Notes: generated by a model from the letters alone, not told the origin. A DNA stretch of 64,000 nt from Sedimenticola thiotaurini (GCF_001007875.1 NZ_CP011412.1:1364001-1428000); one strand, 5' to 3'; positions 9,677 to 18,835 are shown, counted from the first letter of the stretch. A program made the numbers and translations.

Positions 9677-12600
9677 ATGAGCCACTTTCTTGACCGCCTG
9701 CGGTTTTTCAAGAAGGTCCAGGAGACCTTCTCCAAGGGCCACGGCATCGTCACCAACGAGGATCGCCAGTGGGAGGACACCTATCGCAATCGCTGGCGCC
9801 ATGACAAGGTGGTTCGCTCCACCCACGGCGTGAACTGTACCGGTGGCTGTTCCTGGAAGATCTATGTCAAGAACGGTCTGGTCGCCTACGAGATGCAGCA
9901 GACCGACTATCCCGAGACCCGCCCCGACCTGCCCAACCATGAGCCCCGGGGTTGTCAGCGGGGCGCCTCCTTCTCCTGGTACCTGTACAGCCCGCACCGG
10001 ATCAAGTATCCCCTGGTGCGCGGTCGTCTGATTGATCTCTATCGCCAGGAGCGCAACAGCGGCAAGGATCCGGTGGAAGCCTGGGAAGCGATCCAGCAGG
10101 ATCCCGCCAAGCGCAACAGCTACACCGCGGTGCGCGGCCTGGGCGGTTTCGTCCGCTCCAACTGGGAAGAGCTGACCGAGATCATCGCCGCCGCCAATGT
10201 CTACACCATCAAAAAGTGGGGCCCGGACCGGATCTACGGCTTCTCCCCGATCCCTGCCATGTCCATGATCAGCTACGCGGCCGGCTCCCGCTACCTCTCC
10301 CTGATCGGCGGGGCATGTGGCTCCTTCTACGACTGGTACTGCGACCTGCCCGCCGCCTCTCCCCAGGTGTGGGGTGAACAGACCGACGTGCCGGAAGCGG
10401 CCGACTGGTACAACGCCAAGTACATCATCATCTGCGGCGCCAACCTGCCCATGACCCGGACCCCGGATGCCCACTTCGCCATCGAGTCCCGCTATAACGG
10501 TACCAAGGTGGTCTCCATGGCGCCGGACTACGCTGAGTTCGTCAAGTTCGCCGACCTCTGGATGCCGGTCAAACAGGGCACCGACGCCGCCGCCTTCATG
10601 GCCATGGGTCACGTGGCGCTGAACGAGTTCCATATCAAAAGACAGGACCCCTACTTCTCCGAGTACGTCCGCACCTACACCGATATGCCGATGCAGGTGA
10701 TGCTGCGCAAGGAGGGTGACCGTTATGTCTCCGGCCGGTTCCTGCGCGCCACCGACTTTGACCAGAACCTGGGCGAAGCCAACAATCCGGAGTGGAAGAC
10801 CGTGGTGTATGACGCGGTCAGCCAGGCTTTCGTGGTCCCGAACGGCTCGGTCGGTTTCCGTTGGGGTGAGGAAGGGAAGTGGAACCTGCTGCCGAAAAAT
10901 GCCGCCAACCAGGCCGACATCGAGGCCGAACTGAGCTGTCTCGACAGCCGCGATGAGGTGGTGGAGGTCGCCTTCCCCCACTTCACGCCGGACGAGGATG
11001 ACACCCTGCTGCGTAACATCCCGGTACGCAAGCTGAAACTGGCCTCCGGTGAAGAGGTCTACGTCACCTCGGTATTTGACCTGATGGTCTCTCAGTACGG
11101 TATCGACCGGGGCCTGGGTGACAACCTGGCCACCTCCTACGAAGACGAGAGCGTCCCCTACACCCCGGCCTGGGGCTCCAAAGTCACCGGCATCAAAACC
11201 GCCGACCTGGTCCGCACCGGCCGCGAGTTTGCCGAGAACGCAGCCAAGACCCGGGGCAAGTCCATGGTCATCATGGGTGCCGCCATCAACCACTGGTACC
11301 ACAACGACCTGGGTTACCGCTCAATCATGAACCTGCTGCACCTGTGTGGTTGCGTGGGCCAGTCCGGCGGTGGCTGGGCACACTACGTGGGTCAGGAGAA
11401 ACTGCGTCCCCAGGCCGGCTGGGCACCGATCGCCTTCGCCCTCGACTGGCACCGTCCGCCGCGCCACATGAACAGCACCACCTACTGGTATTTCCATACC
11501 GACCAGTGGCGCTACGAGAAGGTTGAAGCCGACAACATCCTCGGCTCCACCGCACAAGCCAAGTACAAGGGCTACCAGATTGCCGACTACAATGTCGTCT
11601 CACAACGTCTTGGCTGGCTCCCCTCGGCCCCGCACTTCAACAAGAACCCGCTGGATATCGTCAAGGCGGCGGAAGCGGCCGGCGCCACCGACGAGGCCGG
11701 CGTGGCCCAGTACATGGTCGAACAGCTGAAGAGCGGCGACATGGCCTTCTCCATCGAGGATATCGATGCGGAGGAGAACCACCCCCGCAACCTGTTCGTC
11801 TGGCGCGCCAACCTGATCGGCTGTTCTGCCAAGGGTCATGAGTATTTCCTCAAGCACCTGCTGGGAGCCCAGAACGGCGTCATGCAGGAGGGCACCGAAG
11901 GGGCCAGCTGTCAGGAGATCAAATGGCGCGAAAAGGCGCCCATCGCCAAGCTGGACCTGATGGTGGATATCAACTTCCGCCTCAACTCCACCGGTGCCTA
12001 CTCGGACATCATCCTGCCCACCGCCACCTGGTACGAAAAGGCCGACCTGAACACCACTGACATGCACCCGTTCGTGCACCCGCTCGGCAAGGCGGTGGAT
12101 CCGGCATTTGAATCCAAGTCTGACTGGCAGATCTTCATGCGCATTGCCAAGAAGTTCTCCGAAATCGCCGAGAAACACCTGGGCACGATGAAGGATGTGG
12201 TGTCACTGCCGATGCAGCATGACACTCCGATGGCCATGGCCCAACCCTACGGTGAGGTAAAGGACTGGAAGCGCGGCGAGTGCGACCTGATTCCGGGCAA
12301 GACCGCGCCCATGTTCAAGGTGGTGGAGCGTGACTACCCCAACACCTACAAGAAGTACAGCTCGGTCGGCCCATTGATGGACAAGCTGGGTAACAACATC
12401 AAGGGGCTGGACTGGAACACCGAACTGGAGATCGAGCAGTTGAAAACCCTCAACGGCGTGATCACCGAGCCGGGTATCTCCCAGGGTCGTCCCTCGTTGC
12501 TGGAAGATGTGCATGTCTGCGACACGGTGTTGCACATGGCGCCGGAGACCAATGGCGAGGTGGCCCACAAATCCTGGAGCGCCCTGACCCAAAAGACCGG

Positions 12601-13438
12601 CATCAACCACAGCCACCTGTACGAGGGCCGTCACGAGGAGAAGATACGCTACCACGATATCGTGGCCCAGCCGCGCAAGATCATCACCGCGCCCACCTGG
12701 TCCGGTATCGAATCCGAGGAGGTGAGCTACAACGCCTGTTACACCAACATCCATGAGCACATCCCGTTCCGTACCCTGACCGGGCGCGCCTCGTTTTATC
12801 TCGACCACCAGTGGATGCTGGACTTCGGCGAGGGTCTCTGCTGCTACCGTCCGCCCCAGGACCTGGGTGCGCACAAGAACCTGCCCAAGGAGCTGGCGAA
12901 CAAGCTGGCCGGCAAGCAGACCCTGACTCTGAACTGGATCACCCCGCACTCCAAGTGGGGCATCCACTCCTCCTACCAGGATAACCTGCGCATGCTGACC
13001 CTGTTTCGCGGCGGCCCCTACTTCTGGCTCAACGAGGAGGAGGCCCGCAGCATCGGCATCAAGGACAACGACTGGGTCGAAGCGGTCAACGCCAACGGCG
13101 CCACCGTGGCCCGGGTGGTGGTAAGCCAGCGTATCCCCAAGGGTATGGCGATCATGTACCACGCCCAGGAGAAGAACGTGAACGTACCCGGCTCCAACAC
13201 CACCGGCAAGCGGGGCGGCATTCTCAACAGCGTGACCAAGGTGGTGATGAAACCGACCAACATGATCGGCGGCTACGCCCAGCTCTCCTACGCCTTCAAC
13301 TACTACGGCACCGTGGGCAGCCAGCGGGATGAAAATGTCATCGTGCACAAGATCGAAGACGCCGACGTGAACTGGCTGGAGGGTGATCTGACACCGGAAC
13401 GGGAGGCTCAACTCAATCCGCAGGGAATCAACAACTGA
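9677..13438 (+). CDS. narG: Respiratory nitrate reductase alpha subunit
   Basis: A 1253-residue catalytic subunit of full family length. His50, Cys54, Cys58 (HGVNCTGGCSW) and Cys93 (RGCQRG) are the expected ligands of the FS0 4Fe-4S cluster. The YDWYCDLPAASP segment (~218-229) carries the aspartate that coordinates molybdenum. The protein binds Mo-bis-MGD and reduces nitrate to nitrite on the cytoplasmic face of the inner membrane. A GAGGAGA ribosome binding site precedes the ATG. It is followed by narH after a spacer with a stable hairpin. Confidence 0.98.
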   Translation: MSHFLDRLRFFKKVQETFSKGHGIVTNEDRQWEDTYRNRWRHDKVVRSTHGVNCTGGCSWKIYVKNGLVAYEMQQTDYPETRPDLPNHEPRGCQRGASFSWYLYSPHRIKYPLVRGRLIDLYRQERNSGKDPVEAWEAIQQDPAKRNSYTAVRGLGGFVRSNWEELTEIIAAANVYTIKKWGPDRIYGFSPIPAMSMISYAAGSRYLSLIGGACGSFYDWYCDLPAASPQVWGEQTDVPEAADWYNAKYIIICGANLPMTRTPDAHFAIESRYNGTKVVSMAPDYAEFVKFADLWMPVKQGTDAAAFMAMGHVALNEFHIKRQDPYFSEYVRTYTDMPMQVMLRKEGDRYVSGRFLRATDFDQNLGEANNPEWKTVVYDAVSQAFVVPNGSVGFRWGEEGKWNLLPKNAANQADIEAELSCLDSRDEVVEVAFPHFTPDEDDTLLRNIPVRKLKLASGEEVYVTSVFDLMVSQYGIDRGLGDNLATSYEDESVPYTPAWGSKVTGIKTADLVRTGREFAENAAKTRGKSMVIMGAAINHWYHNDLGYRSIMNLLHLCGCVGQSGGGWAHYVGQEKLRPQAGWAPIAFALDWHRPPRHMNSTTYWYFHTDQWRYEKVEADNILGSTAQAKYKGYQIADYNVVSQRLGWLPSAPHFNKNPLDIVKAAEAAGATDEAGVAQYMVEQLKSGDMAFSIEDIDAEENHPRNLFVWRANLIGCSAKGHEYFLKHLLGAQNGVMQEGTEGASCQEIKWREKAPIAKLDLMVDINFRLNSTGAYSDIILPTATWYEKADLNTTDMHPFVHPLGKAVDPAFESKSDWQIFMRIAKKFSEIAEKHLGTMKDVVSLPMQHDTPMAMAQPYGEVKDWKRGECDLIPGKTAPMFKVVERDYPNTYKKYSSVGPLMDKLGNNIKGLDWNTELEIEQLKTLNGVITEPGISQGRPSLLEDVHVCDTVLHMAPETNGEVAHKSWSALTQKTGINHSHLYEGRHEEKIRYHDIVAQPRKIITAPTWSGIESEEVSYNACYTNIHEHIPFRTLTGRASFYLDHQWMLDFGEGLCCYRPPQDLGAHKNLPKELANKLAGKQTLTLNWITPHSKWGIHSSYQDNLRMLTLFRGGPYFWLNEEEARSIGIKDNDWVEAVNANGATVARVVVSQRIPKGMAIMYHAQEKNVNVPGSNTTGKRGGILNSVTKVVMKPTNMIGGYAQLSYAFNYYGTVGSQRDENVIVHKIEDADVNWLEGDLTPEREAQLNPQGINN

Positions 13439-13455
13439 GTCAGACATTCGCAACC

Positions 13456-13477
13456 TGCGGGGTGGCGACACCCCGCA
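13456..13477 (+). other. Intercistronic hairpin between narG and narH
   Basis: TGCGGGGTG and CACCCCGCA form a perfect 9-bp stem around a GCGA tetraloop in the 69-base narG-narH spacer. No T-run follows, so it is unlikely to terminate. It may protect or process the mRNA to balance subunit levels; that role is inference. Confidence 0.5.
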
Positions 13478-13507
13478 ACCGGTGGCAAGCATAGTGAGGA
13501 ATTTAAC

Positions 13508-15067
13508 ATGAATATACGTGCACAAATTGCAATGGTCCTGAACCTGGACAAGTGCATCGGTTGTCACACCTGTTCGGTGACCTGCAAGAACATCTGGACC
13601 AACCGCAAGGGTGTTGAGTACGCCTGGTTCAACAACGTGGAATCCAAGCCTGGTATCGGCTTCCCCAAGGAGTGGGAGAACCAGGAGAAGTGGAAAGGCG
13701 GCTGGAAAAAAGAGAACGGCCAGCTGGAGCTGAGGGCCGGTGGTCGTATCAGCAAGCTGGTGAACATCTTTGCCAACCCGGACATGCCGGAGATCGACGA
13801 CTACTACGAGCCGTTCGACTACGACTATCCCAAGCTGCAGAACAAACCGCTCTCCGAGGCGGCACCCACCGCCCGTCCCCTGTCCCAGATCACCGGCGAG
13901 CGCATGGAGAAGATCCAGTGGGGTCCCAACTGGGAGGATGACCTGGCCGGCGAGTTCGAGAGCCGCTCGGTGGATCAGAACTTCAAGGGCATCCAGAAGC
14001 AGATCTACAAGGATTTCGAGAAGACCTTCCACATGTATCTGCCCCGGCTCTGTAACCACTGCCTGAACCCGGCCTGCGTGGCCAGTTGCCCCTCCGGCGC
14101 CATCTACAAGCGGGACGAGGACGGCGCGGTGTTGATCGACCAGGACCGCTGCCGCGGCTGGCGCATGTGTGTCAGCGCCTGCCCGTACAAGAAGATCTAC
14201 TTCAACTGGGAGTCGGGCAAGTCCGAGAAGTGTATCCTCTGCTACCCCCGCATCGAGTCCGGCATGCCTACCGCCTGCGCCGAGTCCTGCGTCGGCCGCA
14301 TCCGCTACATGGGCGTGGTGCTGTATGACGCGGACAGGATCAGCGATGCCGCCGCGGTAGAGGGTGAAAAGGATCTCTACAACGCCCAGATGGACATCTT
14401 CCTGGATCCCAATGACCCGGAGGTGATCCGCCAGGCCCAGGAGCAGGGTATCCCTGACACCTGGCTGGATGCCGCCAGGCGTTCACCGGTCTACAAGATG
14501 GCCATTGAATGGAAGATCGCCTTCCCGCTGCACCCGGAATACCGCACCCTGCCGATGATGTGGTACGTGCCACCGCTCTCCCCGGTACAGAGCCAGATCG
14601 ACCAGGGCACCCTGCCGACTGAGGCCGATGGCTGCATACCCAAGGCGGAGGCACTGCGCTTCCCGGTCCAGTACCTGGCCAACCTGCTCACCGCCGGTGA
14701 CGAGAAACCGATCATCAGCGCCCTGAACCGCCTGCTGGCGATGCGCAGCAACCAGCGTTCCAAGGCGGTGGAGGGTACCTGCAACACGGCCGCCCTGGAA
14801 GCAGTCGGCATGACCGAAGCCCAGTCCGATGAGATGTACCAGCTGCTCGGTATCGCCAACTATAACGACCGGTTTGTGATCCCCACCGCCAACGAGGCGC
14901 TGGCCCAGGAAGATCCCTACGCCTTCCAGGGTCAGAACGGTTTCAGCGCCGGCAACATCAGTTCCCAGGGCAGCGACAGCGGCCAGGGATTCACCCTGTT
15001 CCCCGCACCGCGCAAGCGTACCCATACGCCCCAGGGCATCCAGCCACGGAAAAAAGACAAGGTTTAA
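13508..15067 (+). CDS. narH: Respiratory nitrate reductase beta subunit
   Basis: A 519-residue iron-sulfur subunit. Cluster motifs occur at Cys16-Cys19-Cys22-Cys26 (CIGCHTCSVTC), at ~180 (CNHCLNPACVASCP), at ~215 (CRGWRMCVSACP) and at ~242 (CILCYPRIESG). The Trp in CRGWRMC replaces a cysteine, which is the known NarH feature that makes this cluster 3Fe-4S. It relays electrons from NarI haem to NarG. Length and motifs match the family. Confidence 0.98.
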   Translation: MNIRAQIAMVLNLDKCIGCHTCSVTCKNIWTNRKGVEYAWFNNVESKPGIGFPKEWENQEKWKGGWKKENGQLELRAGGRISKLVNIFANPDMPEIDDYYEPFDYDYPKLQNKPLSEAAPTARPLSQITGERMEKIQWGPNWEDDLAGEFESRSVDQNFKGIQKQIYKDFEKTFHMYLPRLCNHCLNPACVASCPSGAIYKRDEDGAVLIDQDRCRGWRMCVSACPYKKIYFNWESGKSEKCILCYPRIESGMPTACAESCVGRIRYMGVVLYDADRISDAAAVEGEKDLYNAQMDIFLDPNDPEVIRQAQEQGIPDTWLDAARRSPVYKMAIEWKIAFPLHPEYRTLPMMWYVPPLSPVQSQIDQGTLPTEADGCIPKAEALRFPVQYLANLLTAGDEKPIISALNRLLAMRSNQRSKAVEGTCNTAALEAVGMTEAQSDEMYQLLGIANYNDRFVIPTANEALAQEDPYAFQGQNGFSAGNISSQGSDSGQGFTLFPAPRKRTHTPQGIQPRKKDKV

Positions 15068-15083
15068 ACGGGAGATTATTGAC

Positions 15084-15599
15084 ATGCTTATCTACAACAT
15101 CATGGCCCGGCTGCTGGATTACCCGGATGGGGATCTGGCGGAAAACCTGCCGGGGATTCTGGATGCAATCCAGCACGACGACACGATCACCCCGACGGAA
15201 AAAGAGGGGCTGCTACAGCTCATCGCCTGGATGAACCTGCACGACCTGACCAGCCTGCAGAGCCAGTACGTGCAGACCTTCGACATGGTGCCGGAACACG
15301 ATCTGCACCTGACCCACCACCTGTTCGGTGATGATCGCGGCCGGGGCCCCGCCCTGATCGACCTGTCCGAGCACTACAAAGCCAGTGGCCTGGAAGTGGC
15401 AGGCAACGAGATCCCCGACTTCCTGCCCCTGATCCTGGAGTATGTATCCACCCTGGACGAGTTACAGGCACGGGTGTTCCTGGGCGATGCCGCCAAGGTA
15501 CTGAAAGTGATTGGTGACAACCTGGAGAAGGCCGGCAGCCCTTATGCGCGGATTCTCCGCATCGTGGAAAACCGTGGCCATCTGGCCCAAGCAGCCTGA
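15084..15599 (+). CDS. narJ: Nitrate reductase assembly chaperone NarJ (short form)
   Basis: A 171-residue protein with a GGGAGA ribosome binding site, 16 bases after narH. The FDMVPEHDLHLTHHLFGDDRGRGPAL segment and the IPDFLPLILEYVS helix are typical of the NarJ/TorD-like assembly factor that inserts the molybdenum cofactor into NarG. It is shorter than the ~230-residue enterobacterial protein because it lacks the C-terminal extension. I see no frameshift: the frame ends cleanly 10 bases before narI. Confidence 0.92.
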   Translation: MLIYNIMARLLDYPDGDLAENLPGILDAIQHDDTITPTEKEGLLQLIAWMNLHDLTSLQSQYVQTFDMVPEHDLHLTHHLFGDDRGRGPALIDLSEHYKASGLEVAGNEIPDFLPLILEYVSTLDELQARVFLGDAAKVLKVIGDNLEKAGSPYARILRIVENRGHLAQAA

Positions 15600-15609
15600 G
15601 GAGACTGGC

Positions 15610-16305
15610 ATGACACTGAATAACTTCTTTTTTGGCGCCTACCCCTACCTGGCCGGCACCATCTTCCTGCTTGGCAGCTGGCTCCGCTTCGATCGTGAAC
15701 AGTACACCTGGAAGGCGGACTCCAGTCAGCTGCTGAGCGGTAAAGGTATGCGACTGGCCAGCAACCTGTTCCACGTCGGTATCCTGGCGGTATTCTTCGG
15801 CCACCTGGTCGGTATGCTGACTCCGCACAGCTGGTTCCTGGCGCTCGGTATCTCCGATACGGCGCACCAGTACATCGCCATCTATGCTGGCCTGATTTTC
15901 GGCAGCCTCTGCCTGATCGGTGCCATCATGCTGCTGTTGCGTCGCCTGAGCCAGCCCCGGGTACGGGCCGTCAGCCGCAGGCGGGACACTTTCATTATCG
16001 GCTGGCTGCTGGTCACTGTCACCCTGGGCCTGAGCACCACGGTGATCTCACTGGAGCACGCCGCCCATGGCAACGCCGGCACCATGATCGCCCTGACCGA
16101 GTGGGTCAAGAGCGTAGCCACCCTGAGTGTCGATCCGGGCCTGATTCAGGATGTGCACCCGATCTTCAAGCTGCATATATTCTTCGGCATGACCGTGTTC
16201 CTGCTGTTCCCGTTCACCCGCCTGGTGCATGTCTGGAGCGTGCCGCTGAGCTATATCAGCCGCCCCTACCAGATTGTGCGGATGAAAAAGGTCGGTATGA
16301 ACTGA
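15610..16305 (+). CDS. narI: Respiratory nitrate reductase gamma subunit (cytochrome b)
   Basis: A 231-residue membrane protein starting MTLNNFFFGAYPYLAGTIF, with five hydrophobic helices. Candidate haem-b ligands are the histidines in NLFHVGILAVFFGHLVGM (helix 2) and in HPIFKLHIFFGMTVFL and FTRLVHVWS (C-terminal helices). It anchors NarGH and oxidises quinol at the periplasmic side. The upstream in-frame extension overlaps narJ and is not NarI-like, so the ATG at 15610 was chosen. Confidence 0.96.
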   Translation: MTLNNFFFGAYPYLAGTIFLLGSWLRFDREQYTWKADSSQLLSGKGMRLASNLFHVGILAVFFGHLVGMLTPHSWFLALGISDTAHQYIAIYAGLIFGSLCLIGAIMLLLRRLSQPRVRAVSRRRDTFIIGWLLVTVTLGLSTTVISLEHAAHGNAGTMIALTEWVKSVATLSVDPGLIQDVHPIFKLHIFFGMTVFLLFPFTRLVHVWSVPLSYISRPYQIVRMKKVGMN

Positions 16306-16498
16306 GTGTGTGAAAAATGCCGGTTTCAGTCCCCGCTTGAGGCTACAAAGCGTGGCCCCAGAGGCAGCTGAGACCGGCATGACCAGTACCGGGGGGAACA
16401 CCCTGGTTCCCCTCTGTTCTACCGGTCGATCCGTATCCGAAAAAAAAGGCCCGGACACGGATCAGCGCTATGCAACGCATCAAGGAGGACTGACCACA
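16306..16498 (+). ncRNA. Structured spacer downstream of narI (candidate cis-acting RNA)
   Basis: The spacer has an outer stem ATGCCGGTTTCAG (16317-16329) with CTGAGACCGGCAT (16368-16380), matching at 12 of 13 positions. It encloses an inner CGCTT/AAGCG stem. A second element follows, ACCGG...CCGGT enclosing GGGGAAC/GTTCCCC (~16389-16427). It ends just before an AAGGAGG ribosome binding site. I cannot assign it to a known riboswitch class by eye. It could be a leader RNA for the genes that follow or an intercistronic stabiliser. Confidence 0.4.
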
Positions 16499-16627
16499 AT
16501 GCACTCCACCGTGGCGACACCAGCCAAACCGGGTTCGCTCCCGCCGGCTAACCACACTCCAGCTGCCAGCTCCACGACTGAACCTGAGTCGACACCATTG
16601 GACACCGTCCCCCTAGCCGTGGATTAA
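16499..16627 (+). CDS. Small Pro/Thr/Ser-rich ORF
   Basis: A 42-residue frame beginning MHSTVATPAKPGSLPPANHT, preceded by a perfect AAGGAGG ten bases before the ATG and ending four bases before the next gene. The next gene has no good ribosome binding site, so translation of this ORF may deliver ribosomes to it. Composition is low-complexity with no domain or membrane segment visible. The strong initiation signal supports translation; a stable protein product is uncertain. Confidence 0.4.
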   Translation: MHSTVATPAKPGSLPPANHTPAASSTTEPESTPLDTVPLAVD

Positions 16628-16631
16628 ACAG

Positions 16632-17348
16632 ATGGGTACTACCGAGACTTTCAAACAGCAGATCCTCCAACTGGGCGCCGACCTGGTCGGTATTGCCGAT
16701 GCCACACCACTGCGTGCCCTGCGTACCGACCCAGACAACCTGCTGGCACCCTACTCCCGGGCCATCGCCATCGCTGTGCGGGTGCCGACCGACGTGTTTG
16801 AAACCATCCAGGATCGCCCCACTCCGATCTATGCCACCGCCTATCAGGCCTCCAACCGCATACTGGATGAGATCGCCCTGAAGGCAGCCAATCAGCTGCA
16901 GCGGGCCGGTCACAGCGCCCTACCGATCCCGGCGGCGCAGATCCTGGACCGGAAGCACTGGTACGGGGCCATCAGCCACAAGGCAGTGGCACGGATGGCG
17001 GGGCTTGGCTGGCAGGGAAAGAACCTGTTACTGATCACCCCGGAATTCGGCTCCCGGGTTCGACTGGTCACACTACTGACCGACGCACCACTGGCGATTG
17101 ATGAACCGATCGAGAACCGCTGTGGCAAATGCCGTCTCTGTGTCGATGCCTGCCCGGTCGATGCCATTCACAACGTCAATACCAGCACCCACTATGACAG
17201 CCGCGAGGAGGCAATCGACTTGCAACGTTGTGCCGAGAAGGTGACTGTCGAATTTGCCAACCTGCCCAATATAGGCGCCCCCATGTGCGGTATCTGTATC
17301 AAGGTGTGTCCATTTGGGCGCCGGACCAAGCCCCCACCATCCACCTGA
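16632..17348 (+). CDS. QueG-like 4Fe-4S protein lacking the C-terminal repeat domain
   Basis: A 238-residue protein related to epoxyqueuosine reductases. The N-terminal half contains the KHWYGAISHKAVARMAGLGWQGKNLLLI segment of that fold. The C-terminal half has two 4Fe-4S motifs: CGKCRLCVDACP near residue 160 and CGICIKVCPFG near residue 219. True QueG proteins are ~350 residues or longer, with a C-terminal HEAT-like part absent here. Its position after narI suggests an accessory redox role in nitrate respiration rather than tRNA modification, but no function is proven. Confidence 0.65.
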   Translation: MGTTETFKQQILQLGADLVGIADATPLRALRTDPDNLLAPYSRAIAIAVRVPTDVFETIQDRPTPIYATAYQASNRILDEIALKAANQLQRAGHSALPIPAAQILDRKHWYGAISHKAVARMAGLGWQGKNLLLITPEFGSRVRLVTLLTDAPLAIDEPIENRCGKCRLCVDACPVDAIHNVNTSTHYDSREEAIDLQRCAEKVTVEFANLPNIGAPMCGICIKVCPFGRRTKPPPST

Positions 17349-17454
17349 CTCAGTTCAGCCCGGCCAGCAGCAGACCATTTGTCCGGGCAATTCAACCGAA
17401 AATATGCCAAAATCGCCCGGTTCGTATTTCAGAACTGCGTCGAGTTAAGCATCC

Positions 17455-18369
17455 ATGGGTAAGAGAGAATTTCCAATTGTCGCCGTAACCGGCTCTTCCG
17501 GAGCGGGCACCAGTACCGTCAGGGACGCGTTCAGTCACATTTTCTACCGGGAGGGTATCCAGGCCCTGATGATCGAGGGCGACTCCTACCATCGCTACAC
17601 CCGCAGCGAGATGAAAAAGGCCACCAAGCTGGCCAAACAGCAGGGGCGCAACCTGAGTCATTTCAGCCCTGAGGCCAACCTGCTGGACGATCTGGCGGAG
17701 ATGTTCAGAAAATACAAGGCAACCGGCCAGGGCAGGATCCGTTACTACCTGCACAATGAAGAGGAGGCCCTGCCCTGGGGACTCAAACCCGGCACCTTCA
17801 CCCCCTGGGAAACGACCAAGGAGGAGACCGACCTGCTGCTCTACGAGGGGCTCCATGGCGGCATGCCGGAAGTGCGTCCCTACGTGGATCTGTTAATCGG
17901 CGTGGTGCCGATCATCAATCTGGAGTGGATTCAGAAGATCCAGCGGGACAACCAGACCCGCGGCTATGACACCGAGACCACCGTCGAGGCGATCAAGCGG
18001 CGCATGGATGACTACGTGGAGCACATCACGCCCCAGTTCTCCCATACCGACATCAACTTTCAACGCATACCCACGGTGGACACCTCCAACCCCTTTATCT
18101 CCCGGGAAGTGCCCAGCGCCGACGAGAGCCTGGTGGTGATCCGGGTCAAGAAACGCATCATCAAGAAGTACCATATCGACCTGGTCTACCTGAAACACAT
18201 GATCGAGCACTCCTTCATCTCCCGGCGCAATACCCTGGTGATTCCCGGTACCAAGATGGCCTTTGCCATGGAGGTGCTGTTGGCGCCGATTATCGAAGAC
18301 CTGGTGAAGAACTCCAAGAACGCACAACGGGTGAAGAAGAAGAAGAAGAGCGCCCGGCAGGACGACTGA
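17455..18369 (+). CDS. prkB: Phosphoribulokinase
   Basis: A 304-residue class I phosphoribulokinase. The P-loop is GSSGAGTST (residues ~13-21), and the GDSYHRY, FSPEANLLDDL and LPWGLKPGTFTPWE segments are conserved in bacterial PRK. The C-terminus is a lysine-rich tail. The enzyme phosphorylates ribulose 5-phosphate to ribulose 1,5-bisphosphate and is diagnostic of a Calvin-Benson cycle. No RuBisCO gene lies in the window. It is on the nar strand but separated by 106 bases and probably has its own promoter. Confidence 0.93.
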   Translation: MGKREFPIVAVTGSSGAGTSTVRDAFSHIFYREGIQALMIEGDSYHRYTRSEMKKATKLAKQQGRNLSHFSPEANLLDDLAEMFRKYKATGQGRIRYYLHNEEEALPWGLKPGTFTPWETTKEETDLLLYEGLHGGMPEVRPYVDLLIGVVPIINLEWIQKIQRDNQTRGYDTETTVEAIKRRMDDYVEHITPQFSHTDINFQRIPTVDTSNPFISREVPSADESLVVIRVKKRIIKKYHIDLVYLKHMIEHSFISRRNTLVIPGTKMAFAMEVLLAPIIEDLVKNSKNAQRVKKKKKSARQDD

Positions 18370-18476
18370 CCGGCCAGCGGCGCGTCACACCCTGGTCTGA
18401 ATCGGCTAATGGCAGTCCCGACAGGGCGAATCCGACAGGGTTCCGGCGGAGCGGCAAGCCTCCCCGGTAGCCAGCG

Positions 18477-18764
18477 TTACTCCTGGAAAATCAGCAGATC
18501 TATATCGGCTGCTGACTGGCGCAGCGGGATCAGCGCCTGGTAGGCGGCCGATTCGTGCCAGCCGTTGGCCGCCGCCAGATCGGGGAAACGGATCACCACC
18601 GTATCGGTATGGGCATGGGTGCCATCCAGCACCCGGGCCAGATTGGCACGTAACAACAGTTCCGCGCCCCAGGGCTCCAGGGTGGCCGGCACCTGTTCGC
18701 GATATTGGGACCACTTGTCGGCATCTTTGACCGTGATATGGCCGATTACGTAGGCATTACTCAT
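18477..18764 (-). CDS. DUF1330 family protein
   Basis: A 95-residue protein with the ferredoxin-like DUF1330 pattern: YVIGHITVKDADKWSQYREQVP at the start, then VVIRFPDLAAANGWHESAAYQAL, ending with an acidic/hydrophobic strand. Family members are small dimeric alpha+beta-barrel proteins of unknown function. It is convergent with the phosphoribulokinase gene and upstream of no obvious partner. No strong ribosome binding site is seen before the ATG. Confidence 0.75.
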   Translation of the reverse strand: MSNAYVIGHITVKDADKWSQYREQVPATLEPWGAELLLRANLARVLDGTHAHTDTVVIRFPDLAAANGWHESAAYQALIPLRQSAADIDLLIFQE

Positions 18765-18835
18765 GGGGGTTTGTTCAATAGCTGATTGAAAATTACACTA
18801 TAAAATCCACCGGACTTGTCAGTCCGTCGGTCGGT

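Noticed and set aside
9548-11302. 584-codon minus-strand frame across narG
   Set aside because: Opposite strand of an unambiguous narG; glycine/valine-rich antisense composition and no domain.
12203-14059. 618-codon minus-strand frame across narG and narH
   Set aside because: Spans two genuine genes and their spacer on the other strand; no recognisable motif.
15084-15599. narJ as a frameshifted gene because it is short
   Set aside because: The frame ends cleanly just before narI and the conserved core is complete; no remnant of the missing tail is visible in another frame.
16310-16498. Upstream extension of the small ORF to a GTG at 16310
   Set aside because: The extension runs through the two RNA-like stems and has no ribosome binding site, whereas the ATG at 16499 has a perfect one.
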